Of a stretch of 41,683 nt of DNA, positions 18,254 through 27,778 are shown piece by piece (position 1 is the first letter of the stretch; each line of letters opens with the position of its first letter). The notes beneath the pieces are model-generated. The model ran no database searches and was not told the origin of the DNA. It saw only the letters and a program-made list of their open reading frames with translations. This DNA is from Burkholderiales bacterium. Lineage in GTDB: Bacteria > Pseudomonadota > Gammaproteobacteria > Burkholderiales > Burkholderiaceae_E. The position numbers and the translations under genes are program-made. The stretch spans positions 1 through 41,683 of the forward strand of contig RPRK01000020.1 of the NCBI GenBank assembly GCA_003818495.1. Direction: 5' to 3'.

Positions 18254-19786
18254 ATGCCTGCCGCCGCGCCCGCGCCCGTGCCCGCCCTGCGCCTGCGCGA
18301 GGTCCGGATCGACACCGATGCCGAGAACGTCGCCTACCTGGCGCGCGGCTGCACCGCCTGCCGGGTCGACGCGCTGCGTGCCGCCCAGAAGGTCGCGGTG
18401 CGCGTGGCGGGCGCGTCGACGGACGCACCGCCGATGCTCGCGGTCCTCAACGTGGTCGACGATCCGTCGATCATCGGCGCCGACGAGCTCGGACTGTCCG
18501 AACAGGCCTTCGCGATGCTGGGCGTCCCCGCCGGGACCCCGATGGCGGTCGGGCCGGCTCCGCGCCCGGCATCGCTCGACGGCGTGCGGCGCAAGCTGCA
18601 GGGCGAGCCGCTCGACCTCGATGCCATGCGCGCGATCGCCCGCGACATCGCGGCGCGCCGCTACGCACGCAGCGAGATCGCCGCGTTCCTGGTCGCCTGC
18701 GGTCGCGACGACCTCGAGCGCGAGGAGGTGCTGGCCCTGACCCGGGCGATGCTCGAGACCGGTGAGCGGCTCGACTGGCACGAGCCCCTGGTGGCCGACA
18801 AGCACTGCATCGGCGGCATTCCGGGCAACCGCACGACGATGATCGTCGTGCCGATCGTCGCGGCCCACGGCATGCTCATCCCCAAGACCTCGAGCCGGGC
18901 GATCACGTCCCCCGCCGGCACTGCCGACACGATGCAGGTGCTCGCCGAGGTCGAACTCTCCCCGGCCCGCATGCGCGAGGTCGTGCTGCGCGAGCGGGGC
19001 TGCATCGCCTGGGGCGGCACCGCCCGGCTCGCGCCGCTCGACGACCTGCTGATCTCGGTCGAACGCCCGCTCGCGCTGGACTCCCCCGGGCTGATGGTGG
19101 CCTCGATCCTGTCCAAGAAGCTCGCGGCCGGCTCGACGCGCCTGCTGCTCGACATCCCCGTCGGTCCGAGCGCGAAGGTGCGCACGCTCGCCGAGGCCCA
19201 GCGCCTGCGAAAGACTTTCGAATACGTCGGGCGCGCGCTCGGCCTGCACGTCGAGGTGACCGTCACCGACGGCTCGCAGCCGGTCGGTCGCGGCATCGGC
19301 CCGGTCCTCGAGGCACGCGACGTGATGGCCGTGCTCGAGAACCGGCCCGAGGCGCCACAGGACCTGCGCGCGAAGTCGCTGCGGCTGGCGGGGCGCATCC
19401 TGGAATTCGATCCGGACGTGCGCGGCGGAGACGGCGAGCCGCTGGCGCGAGACATCCTCGAATCGGGCCGGGCGGCGGCCAAGATGGCGGCGATCGTCGA
19501 CGCCCAGGGACGGCGGGCGCACCCTCCCGGACCGGGTCGACTCGTGGCCGAGATCGCCGCCCCGCGCGATGGGCGCGTCACCGGCTTCGACCACCTGCGG
19601 CTCGCCCGCGCCGCCCGTCATGCGGGCGCCCCGGCCAGTCCGGGCGCCGGGCTGGACCTGCTGGTGCGTCTGGGCGATGCGGTGCGCGCCGGCCAGCCGC
19701 TCTACCGGCTGCACGCCGAGACGCCGGGCGAGTTCGACCTGGCCCGTGACTGGTGCGAGGCCGACACCGGCATCGCGATCGCCTGA
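18254..19786 (+). CDS. Type-2 thymidine phosphorylase / AMP phosphorylase family protein
   Basis: A 510-residue nucleoside or nucleotide phosphorylase. It is longer than classical DeoA (about 440) and has the extra ~85-residue N-terminal domain shared with archaeal AMP phosphorylases. The core has [13 protein letters not shown] (about 183-195) and [19 protein letters not shown] (about 211-229). The C-terminal domain contains DGRVTGFDH and [21 protein letters not shown]. It would split a pyrimidine nucleoside, or a nucleoside monophosphate, with phosphate. The next gene is a PRPP synthetase 23 bases downstream, a pairing that ties it to ribose-phosphate salvage. TACAAT lies 6 bases before the ATG, so a leaderless mRNA is possible. 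Which substrate class it uses is open. Confidence 0.88.
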   Translation: MPAAAPAPVPALRLREVRIDTDAENVAYLARGCTACRVDALRAAQKVAVRVAGASTDAPPMLAVLNVVDDPSIIGADELGLSEQAFAMLGVPAGTPMAVGPAPRPASLDGVRRKLQGEPLDLDAMRAIARDIAARRYARSEIAAFLVACGRDDLEREEVLALTRAMLETGERLDWHEPLVADKHCIGGIPGNRTTMIVVPIVAAHGMLIPKTSSRAITSPAGTADTMQVLAEVELSPARMREVVLRERGCIAWGGTARLAPLDDLLISVERPLALDSPGLMVASILSKKLAAGSTRLLLDIPVGPSAKVRTLAEAQRLRKTFEYVGRALGLHVEVTVTDGSQPVGRGIGPVLEARDVMAVLENRPEAPQDLRAKSLRLAGRILEFDPDVRGGDGEPLARDILESGRAAAKMAAIVDAQGRRAHPPGPGRLVAEIAAPRDGRVTGFDHLRLARAARHAGAPASPGAGLDLLVRLGDAVRAGQPLYRLHAETPGEFDLARDWCEADTGIAIA

Positions 19787-19809
19787 GACGCCGCGCCCTG
19801 GAACCGACC

Positions 19810-20727
19810 GTGACCGCACCGATGACCGAAGCGCTCCGCCCCGTGCTGCTGCACTTCGCCGACCAGGAAGCGCCCGCGCGGCGATTGGCCGATGCGGCGG
19901 GGCTGAGCTGCGCGCCGATCGAGACGCGCCGATTCCCCGACGGCGAGACGCTGCTGCGCCTGCCGGTGCCGCTCGCATCGCGCAGCGTGCTGTTCTGCTC
20001 GCTGGGTGCCCCCGACGCGCGACTGGTCGAGGTGCTGCTCGCCTCGAGGGCCGCGCGCGAGCACGGCGTCGCGCACCTGACGCTGGTCGCGCCCTACCTG
20101 TGCTACATGCGCCAGGACATGGCGTTCCGTCCGGGCGAGGCCGTCAGCCAGCGGATCATCGGCGGCTTCCTGGGCGGCCTGTTCGACGCGGTGATCACCG
20201 TGGATCCGCACCTGCACCGGATCGACCGGCTGGACGAGGCGGTGACGGGCGGCGCGCTCGCCGTGTCGCTGACCGCGGCGGCCGCGATCGGAGCCTTCCT
20301 CGCCGGGTCGGTGCCCGATGCGATCCTGGTCGGGCCCGACGAGGAGTCCGCCCAGTGGGTGGCCGCGGTCGCCGCGCACGCCCGTCGGCCGTTCGCCGTC
20401 TTCACCAAGACGCGGCATGGCGATCGCGAGGTCGACGTCGTGGCGGAGGGCGGCGCCCCGGTGGCCGGCGCTCCGGTGGTGCTGATCGACGACATCGCCT
20501 CGAGCGGCCGGACCCTCGCGCAGGCCGCGCGGGTCTGCCTGGCCGCCGGCGCGACGCGCGTCGATGCCTTCGTCACGCACGCCCTGTGCGCGGAGGCGGA
20601 CCTGCAGGCGCTGCGGGCGGCGGGCGTGGGCCGGCTGTGGAGCACCGATGCCCTCGCCCACCCGAGCAACGCGGTCCCGCTCGCCCCGCTGCTGGCGGCG
20701 GGCCTGCGCGCGCACGGACTCGCCTGA
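19810..20727 (+). CDS. Ribose-phosphate pyrophosphokinase (PRPP synthetase) paralogue
   Basis: About 305 residues of a PRPP synthetase that makes 5-phosphoribosyl diphosphate from ribose 5-phosphate and ATP. It has RRFPDGETLLRLP near the start, APYLCYMRQDMAFRPGEAVS, the divalent-metal segment VDPHLHRIDRL and the PRPP loop LIDDIASSGRTLAQA (about 225-239). It resembles the archaeal-like short forms rather than the main housekeeping Prs. The start may be GTG 19810, with TGGAA just upstream, or ATG 19822. It lies directly after the phosphorylase gene and converges on upp, which consumes PRPP. A supply role for the pyrimidine genes here is a reasonable inference. Confidence 0.87.
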   Translation: MTAPMTEALRPVLLHFADQEAPARRLADAAGLSCAPIETRRFPDGETLLRLPVPLASRSVLFCSLGAPDARLVEVLLASRAAREHGVAHLTLVAPYLCYMRQDMAFRPGEAVSQRIIGGFLGGLFDAVITVDPHLHRIDRLDEAVTGGALAVSLTAAAAIGAFLAGSVPDAILVGPDEESAQWVAAVAAHARRPFAVFTKTRHGDREVDVVAEGGAPVAGAPVVLIDDIASSGRTLAQAARVCLAAGATRVDAFVTHALCAEADLQALRAAGVGRLWSTDALAHPSNAVPLAPLLAAGLRAHGLA

Positions 20728-20732
20728 CCCGA

Positions 20733-20747
20733 GGCGGGACGCCCGCC
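20733..20747. terminator. Hairpin between convergent PRPP synthetase and upp genes
   Basis: GGCGGG (20733-20738) and CCCGCC (20742-20747) form a 6-bp stem around ACG in the 30-base gap between two converging genes. There is no T-run, so a bidirectional terminator is plausible but weakly supported. Confidence 0.35.
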
Positions 20748-20757
20748 GGCCGCTCGC

Positions 20758-21396
20758 CTACTTCGTGCCGAACAGCCGGTCGCCCGCGTCGCCCAGCCCG
20801 GGCAGGATGTACCCCTGGGCGTCGAGCTGCCGGTCGATCGCCGCGGTGTAGACCGGCACGTCCGGATGCGCGGCGCGGAAATGCGCCAGCCCCTCGGGCG
20901 CGGCCAGCAGGCACACGAACCGGATCGAGCGCGGGCGGGTCTCCTTGATGCGGTCGACCGCGGCGACCGCCGAGTTGCCGGTCGCCAGCATCGGATCGAC
21001 GACGATCGCATCGCGGCCGTCCATGTCGGCCGGCACCTTGAAGTAGTACTCGACGGCGACCAGGGTCTTCGGGTCGCGGTACAGCCCGATGTGCGCGATC
21101 CGCGCGCCGGGGATCACCTGCAGCATCCCGTCGAGGATGCCCGCGCCGGCCCGCAGGATCGACACGAACACGGTCTTCTTGCCGTCGATCAGCCGGGATC
21201 GCATGGGCTCGAGCGGCGTCTCGATGTCGACCTCGTGCATCGGCATGTCGCGGGTGACCTCGTAGGCCAGCAGCATCGACAGTTCGGACAGCAGCCGGCG
21301 AAAGCTGTTGGTGCTGGTCTCTTTGCGGCGCAGGAGCGTGAGCTTGTGCTGCACCAGCGGGTGGTCGATCACGTGCACATCGGCAGCCACAGCCAT
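20758..21396 (-). CDS. upp: Uracil phosphoribosyltransferase
   Basis: A 212-residue UPRT that makes UMP from uracil and PRPP. It starts with [20 protein letters not shown] and has [14 protein letters not shown], the PRPP loop [17 protein letters not shown] and the uracil-binding C-terminus [16 protein letters not shown]. Length is close to the usual ~208-210. GGAGGA precedes the ATG. It follows the DUF1688 gene by 19 bases and so forms an operon with the URC1- and URC4-like genes. In the yeast URC pathway UPRT (URC6) performs the first step of uracil breakdown, so here it may be catabolic rather than only salvage. Confidence 0.95.
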   Translation of the reverse strand: MAVAADVHVIDHPLVQHKLTLLRRKETSTNSFRRLLSELSMLLAYEVTRDMPMHEVDIETPLEPMRSRLIDGKKTVFVSILRAGAGILDGMLQVIPGARIAHIGLYRDPKTLVAVEYYFKVPADMDGRDAIVVDPMLATGNSAVAAVDRIKETRPRSIRFVCLLAAPEGLAHFRAAHPDVPVYTAAIDRQLDAQGYILPGLGDAGDRLFGTK

Positions 21397-21415
21397 ACGT
21401 CGTCCTCCGGGAGTC

Positions 21416-22623
21416 CTAGAACACCGTGCCGTCGCTGGCGATCGCGATCGGCGGCTCGCCGCCCCGGCGCGCCGCGGCGAGTTCCCGGCCCGCGGCCCAG
21501 GTCCCGCCCTCGAGCACGGCGGCGAGCGGCATCCGCGCGGCATCGGTACCGAGGCGCTCGCGTACCTTCGGCGCGAGCACGTCGATCAGCGCGACGGTCA
21601 GCGCGCGCCATTCGACGATCGGCTCGTCGCCCGGCGCGAGCGGCGACGCGAAGGTGGACGGTTCGCGCGGCACGAGGACGCCCGCGTCGACCAGCAGCCC
21701 GCCGTTGCGGTACTCGGCCAGGCCGGTGAGCGCGTCCAGCCCGTCGACGGACACGCCGGCCGACTCGAAGGGCTCGAGCAGCGAGTAGGTCAGCCACTGC
21801 GAGAGCTTGTGGAACGGCACCCATCCCGCGGTCTCGCCCTCCCCGCCGGCGAGCCGATGGCGCCAGGCGTCGCCGACCGCCACGCCGCCGATCCGCGCGC
21901 CTTGCGGCCAGATGCCGCCCAGGCCCGTCAGCAGCGCCACCAGGATGTCGTGCGCGGCGACGCGCGTCGGATCCGACCCGCGCAGCGCATCGAAGAGCCC
22001 GCCCGGCCGCCCCGGCACGCCGAAGCGCGCGGGCTGCGCGGCGAGTGCCTCGCCGAGCCGGCGCAGCAGCGCGACCCGGCCGTCCAGGCCGACCAGCGGG
22101 TTGTCCGCGCGGACCTGGAACGCGGCGCCGAGCGCGGCCGCGTCGATGCGGGCGAGTCCTTCGGCATCGGCCTGCATCGGTCGGCGCGGGTCGGACGAGA
22201 ACAGTCCGCGCTCGAAGGCCCGCAGGCTCGCGATGCCCAGCCCCTCGGAGCGTCCGAGCACCGTGCCGGTGTCGCGGTCGTCGAAGCGCCAGGTCGCGCC
22301 GGCCCCGGCGTCGAGCAGCACCGAGACCACCGCCAGGTCGATGCGCGCCCGCGCCCGCGCGGACGGGTCGGCCTCGCCCGCGGCGGCCTCCATCGCCGCG
22401 ACCCGGTCGACGCCGCCGGCCTCGAAGTGCCGCCAGCGGCTGTGGTACGGGACCGCGAGCGTCGGATAGCGCCGGCGCGTCACCGCGGCGACGACATCGG
22501 CCACGTCGTCGAGCCGCGCCGGCACGACCTCGAAGGCCGGCGCGCGTCCCTCGATCGCAGCCTGCAGGATCCGGTCGCAGCGCTCGCGCACCGCGCGGCT
22601 CGACAGCAGCGCGTGCGCAGCGC

Positions 22624-22627
<4 letters not shown>
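21416..22627 (-). CDS. DUF1688 / URC4-like uracil catabolism protein
   Basis: A 403-residue DUF1688 protein, homologous in outline to URC4 of the Lachancea uracil degradation pathway. It shows [70 protein letters not shown] and [19 protein letters not shown]. There is no membrane or signal segment, so it is cytoplasmic. The biochemical activity of this family is not settled; genetics places it after ring opening of the uracil nucleotide. The GTG start overlaps the URC1-like stop (GTGA), indicating translational coupling, and upp follows 19 bases later. Confidence 0.87.
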
Positions 22628-23877
<1,250 letters not shown>

Positions 23878-23970
23878 CACGAACGCTCCTGCTTCGAAGG
23901 TTCAGCGTAGCGGGATTCGCCGCAGGTGTCGACGCACGGCGCGCCGGTCGGGGCGGACCTCGCCAGGGGT

Positions 23971-24888
23971 TCAGCCGACGGCATCGTGCCCGAACGCGTC
24001 GACATCGTCGGCGAGCTCGACGAAGTCGCGGCGCAGCGCGCCCATCGCGTTCGCGAATTCGTCGGCGTCGAAGGCCCGCGGCTGGAAGCAGCTCGCGGCC
24101 GGTCGCGCCTGCGTCCAGGCGAAGACCTCGAGGCCCCGCACCCCGAGCAGCTGCCCGCTGATGCCGGCGGCCTGCGGGGCCGCCAGGAAGGCGACGACAT
24201 TGGCGACATGGCTGGCCGCGAGCGGCGCATTGAGCGCCCGCCATGCGGCGAGCGCCGCCGATTCGCCCGGCACGGCGCGCAGCGCCCGCGTTCCCGCGAA
24301 CGGAACGATCGCATTGCAGGCGATCCGCGCGTCCGCCAGCTCGAGCGCGAGCGTGCGGGTCAGACCGAGCAGACCCGCCTTGCTCGCCGCCTCGCCCCCG
24401 CGGCCGGCACGCCCGTACAGCCCCACGGCCGACGCGACGTTCACGATCGCACCGGGCCGGCGTCCGCCACGCACCTGCTCGCGCAGGGCGCCGACCGCGG
24501 CGGCGGCCATCGCGTAGGGGCCGACCAGGTTGGTACGCAGCATCCGCTCGAAATCGGCGCGTGCGCCCTCGCCGATCGGCGCATCCGCCTCGATCGCGGC
24601 GTTGTTGACGATCAGGTCGATCGCGCCGAAGGCATCGAGGGCGGCCGCGACGGCCTGCTCGGCGGCCCCCTCGGCGCCGACGTCGAGGGCCAGTCCGATC
24701 GCACCGGGCACCCGCATCGTCGCCAGCTCGGTGACCGCCGAATCCTCCGGCCCGCCATCGAGCGCGGCGCCGTTGTCGACGATCAGCACCCGTGCCCCCA
24801 GCAGGCCGAGCGTCTGGGCGACCGCGAGCCCGATGCCGCGTGCGCCCCCCGTCACGATCGCCGCCCGTCCCGCCAACAGATCCTGCAT
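23971..24888 (-). CDS. SDR-family protein with replaced catalytic tyrosine
   Basis: A 305-residue short-chain dehydrogenase-like protein. The NAD(P) motif TGGARGIG (13-20) and LIVNNAAIE (92-100) are intact and Ser153 is present (VNVASAVG). At the catalytic YxxxK site it has E166-AAS-K170, so Tyr is replaced by Glu while Lys stays. A C-terminal extension of about 60 residues (from about 245) is unusual for classical SDRs of ~250. GGAGAAG precedes the ATG. It is 93 bases upstream of the URC1-like gene on the same strand and could lead that operon. The reaction is unknown and it may not be an active dehydrogenase. Confidence 0.82.
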   Translation of the reverse strand: MQDLLAGRAAIVTGGARGIGLAVAQTLGLLGARVLIVDNGAALDGGPEDSAVTELATMRVPGAIGLALDVGAEGAAEQAVAAALDAFGAIDLIVNNAAIEADAPIGEGARADFERMLRTNLVGPYAMAAAAVGALREQVRGGRRPGAIVNVASAVGLYGRAGRGGEAASKAGLLGLTRTLALELADARIACNAIVPFAGTRALRAVPGESAALAAWRALNAPLAASHVANVVAFLAAPQAAGISGQLLGVRGLEVFAWTQARPAASCFQPRAFDADEFANAMGALRRDFVELADDVDAFGHDAVG

Positions 24889-25089
24889 GCCGCTTCTCCC
24901 GCCCGTGCGCGTCCTGGTCCGAGCCCGCAGTGTGCCGCAAGTCGGCCGAGGCCTCCCTCCGCGATCGCCGCAGACCCCTCGCTCTGCCCGAGCTGGCCCG
25001 CACTCGACTGCCGGTGGCGGGCGTTCCCGGCCCGGGCGCAGCGTCGGCGGCGATTGGGGCATCATGCGGGCAGCCGCCCCCCTCCGATC

Positions 25090-26256
25090 GTGACCGCCGC
25101 CGACGACAGGCCCCTCCCGCGCCGAATCGCCCATCTCGACATGGACGCGTTCTTCGCGTCCTGCGAGCTCTCGCAGTATCCCGAGCTCAGGGGGCAGCCG
25201 ATGGTGGTGGCCGGCCGGCGCACCGACGCGCCGCAGCTCGGACCCGACGGCCGGCGCGCGTTCGCCCGGCTGCGGGACTACACCGGCCGCGGCGTGCTCA
25301 CGACGGCCACCTACGAGGCGCGCGCCCTGGGCGTCCACTCGGGCATGCCGACGATGAAGGCCGCCCGCCTGGCGCCCGACGCGGTGCTCCTGCCGGTGAA
25401 CTTCGACCTCTACCGGCGCTATTCCCGGCTGTTCAAGGACGCGGTCCGGACGATCAGCCCGGTGATCCAGGACATCGGCATCGACGAGGTCTACGCCGAC
25501 GTCACCGAACTCGCCGATCCGTCGCAGGCGATCGCGGCGCGCCTGAAGGCCGCCGTGCTCGACGCCACCGGCCTGACCTGCTCGGTGGGCATCGCACCGA
25601 ACAAGCTGCTCGCCAAGCTGTGCTCGGACATGCAGAAGCCCGACGGCATCACGGTGCTGACGATGGCGGACCTGCCCGCGAAGGTCTGGCCGATGCCGGC
25701 GCGACGGATCAACGGCATCGGTCCGAAGGCCACGGAGAAGCTGGCGTCGCACGGCATCTCGACCATCGGCGAGCTCGCCGCACGCGACCGGGACTGGCTG
25801 ATCGGCGAGTTCGGGCGCGCCTACGGACAGTGGCTCCACGACGCCGCGCACGGCCGCGACGACCGGCCGGTCGTGACTCACCGGGAGCCGGTCTCGATCA
25901 GCCGCGAGACCACGTTCGAGCGCAATCTGCACGCCACGCGGGACCGCGCCGAGCTCGGCGAGGTGTTCACGCGTCTGTGCGAGCAGCTGGCGGCCGATCT
26001 CGTCCGCAAGGGCGTGACGGCCCGCACGATCGGCATCAAGCTGCGCTTCGACGACTTCAGGACGGTGACCCGCGACACCACCCTGGCGGTGCCGGTGGTG
26101 GAGGCGGCCGCGCTGCGGCGGGCCGCCGGCGCCTGCCTGAAGCGGGCCGACCTGAGCCGGCCGATGCGCCTGCTCGGGGTGCGCGCGAGCGGCCTCGCGG
26201 GCGAGGATGCCGCGCGCCCCGACCCGGCGCGCCAGTTCGACCTCGACTTCGGCTAG
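25090..26256 (+). CDS. dinB: DNA polymerase IV (Y-family translesion polymerase)
   Basis: A 388-residue Y-family polymerase for error-prone bypass of lesions. The catalytic carboxylates are in HLDMDAFFASCE and DIGIDEVYADV. The helix-hairpin-helix NGIGPKATEKLASHGI and little-finger domain follow. The C-terminus RQFDLDFG resembles a beta-clamp-binding motif. Compared with E. coli DinB there is an insertion of about 15-20 residues after MVVAGRRTDAPQ. The start is taken as GTG 25090, as the frame has no ATG before the conserved region; the ribosome site is poor. I saw no clear LexA box in the 201 bases upstream. The stop touches the stop of the convergent M20 gene with no gap. Confidence 0.93.
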   Translation: MTAADDRPLPRRIAHLDMDAFFASCELSQYPELRGQPMVVAGRRTDAPQLGPDGRRAFARLRDYTGRGVLTTATYEARALGVHSGMPTMKAARLAPDAVLLPVNFDLYRRYSRLFKDAVRTISPVIQDIGIDEVYADVTELADPSQAIAARLKAAVLDATGLTCSVGIAPNKLLAKLCSDMQKPDGITVLTMADLPAKVWPMPARRINGIGPKATEKLASHGISTIGELAARDRDWLIGEFGRAYGQWLHDAAHGRDDRPVVTHREPVSISRETTFERNLHATRDRAELGEVFTRLCEQLAADLVRKGVTARTIGIKLRFDDFRTVTRDTTLAVPVVEAAALRRAAGACLKRADLSRPMRLLGVRASGLAGEDAARPDPARQFDLDFG

Positions 26257-27726
26257 TCAGGTGCGCGGCGGGGTGCCCGGTTCGCCGAGATCCCAGTAGA
26301 GCCCGGCCATCAGCCGCAGCGCCTCGCGTGCGACCGGCGCGAGCAGGTGCTCGTTCGGGGCGTGCTGCGAGCAGCCCGCATACGAGTGCGGCACCCACAC
26401 CGTGGGCAGTCCGAGCCGCTCGGAGAACGCGTCGTTCGGCAGCGAGCCGCCGAGGTTGGGCAGGATCGCCGGTGCGGCGCCGGTGCTCGCACCGATCGAC
26501 GCGGCGGCCCAGCGCACCCACGGATGGTCGGGTTCGAGTCGCGTCGCAGGGAAGTAGCCTTCGGCCATCCGATCGACGCGAACCGCCCCGAATCCGTTGG
26601 CATCGAGGTGCCGGCGCAGGGCGGGAAGGATGTCGTCGGGATCGATGCCGACCACGAACCGGAGCTGGCAGTGCGCACGCGCGCGCGGCGGGATCGCGTT
26701 GACCGGACGGGCGGGGTTGCCGGTCTCGAAGGCGAGCACCTCGAACGCGCACCAGCCGTAGACCCGCTCGGCGGGCGTCAGACCCGGCTCGCCCCAGTCG
26801 GGGTCGATCGCAGGCCCCTCGCTGCCGCCGTCGACCGACAGCGTCGACAGCGCCTCGCGCACCGCGGGCGTCAGCGAGTCCGGGCGCCACTCGGGGATGC
26901 GGATCGCGCCCCGGGCATCGGTGATGCACGCGAGCGCGTGCGCCAGCACGACACCCGGATTCGCGATGAGGCCGCCCCAGTTGCCCGAGTGGTGCCCGCC
27001 TTCGCGCAGGTCCGCGACCAGGTCGAAGTTCAGGGCGCCGCGCGAGCCCAGGAACAGGGTCGGGCGGCCGGGGCTGACCCGCGGCCCGTCCGATGCGATC
27101 AGGACGTCGGCGGCGAGCCAGTCGCGACGTGCCTCGCAGACCGCGTGCAGTCCGGGGGAACCGACCTCCTCCCCCGTCTCGATCAGCCACTTGAGGTTGA
27201 AGCCCAGTCGCGCCCGCGCGGCGTCGGCCGCGGCCAGCCCCTGCTCGCGGGCGCGCGCCTGCAGCACCAGCCGAAGCGCGGCGATGTTGATCGAATGCTG
27301 GCCCTTGTTGTCCGCGGTGCCACGTCCGTACCAGCGATCGCCGTCGGCCAGCAGCGTCCAGGGGTCGCGGGCGTCGCGCCATTGCCCTGCCTGGCCGCGG
27401 ATCACGTCGCCATGCCCGTAGGCCAGCACCGTCGGCCGCGTCGCATCCTCGATGCGGCGGGCGAGCAGCATCGGCCCGCCGGTGCCGGCCGGATTGGCGA
27501 CGGTCTCGCACTCGAAGCCGAGCGCGCGCAGCGCGGGCACCATCTCGTCCCGCAGATAGGCCTCGAGCACCGGCGCGCGCGACGGCTCCTGGCTCTCGGT
27601 GGGCACGGCGACGCGCCGGGCGAGTTCGTCGAAGAAGCCGCCGGAATCGAACCAGCGGTCGGCGTCGGCGAGCACGCCGCCACGGGCGGCGGTGTCGCGG
27701 AGTGCGGTGGGGGCGTGGGCGGTCAT
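26257..27726 (-). CDS. M20-family metallopeptidase
   Basis: A 489-residue di-zinc M20 (ArgE/DapE/CPG2-like) peptidase. The metal and catalytic residues are visible: His105 (AYGHGDV), Asp139 (GRGTADNKG), Glu186/Glu187 (IETGEEVGS), Asp213 (ASDGPR) and a C-terminal His in CSQHAPNEH. A dimerisation/lid domain lies between about 220 and 385. No signal peptide is visible, so it is cytoplasmic. Members trim dipeptides, acylated amino acids or carbamoyl compounds; the substrate here is unknown. The gene reads toward dinB and is divergent from the MnmC-like gene. Confidence 0.9.
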   Translation of the reverse strand: MTAHAPTALRDTAARGGVLADADRWFDSGGFFDELARRVAVPTESQEPSRAPVLEAYLRDEMVPALRALGFECETVANPAGTGGPMLLARRIEDATRPTVLAYGHGDVIRGQAGQWRDARDPWTLLADGDRWYGRGTADNKGQHSINIAALRLVLQARAREQGLAAADAARARLGFNLKWLIETGEEVGSPGLHAVCEARRDWLAADVLIASDGPRVSPGRPTLFLGSRGALNFDLVADLREGGHHSGNWGGLIANPGVVLAHALACITDARGAIRIPEWRPDSLTPAVREALSTLSVDGGSEGPAIDPDWGEPGLTPAERVYGWCAFEVLAFETGNPARPVNAIPPRARAHCQLRFVVGIDPDDILPALRRHLDANGFGAVRVDRMAEGYFPATRLEPDHPWVRWAAASIGASTGAAPAILPNLGGSLPNDAFSERLGLPTVWVPHSYAGCSQHAPNEHLLAPVAREALRLMAGLYWDLGEPGTPPRT

Positions 27727-27755
27727 CGGTCGGGCACGGGGATAATCCGCCGATG

Positions 27756-27767
27756 ATCGCATGCGAT
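27756..27767. promoter_or_regulatory. Perfect 12-base palindrome ATCGCATGCGAT
   Basis: This sits in the 52-base divergent region between the M20 and MnmC-like genes. It could be an operator, or a chance AT/GC-balanced palindrome. It covers an alternative ATG (27761) for the MnmC-like gene, a mild argument for the start at 27779. Confidence 0.3.
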
Positions 27768-27778
27768 GCCGGCCGCCG

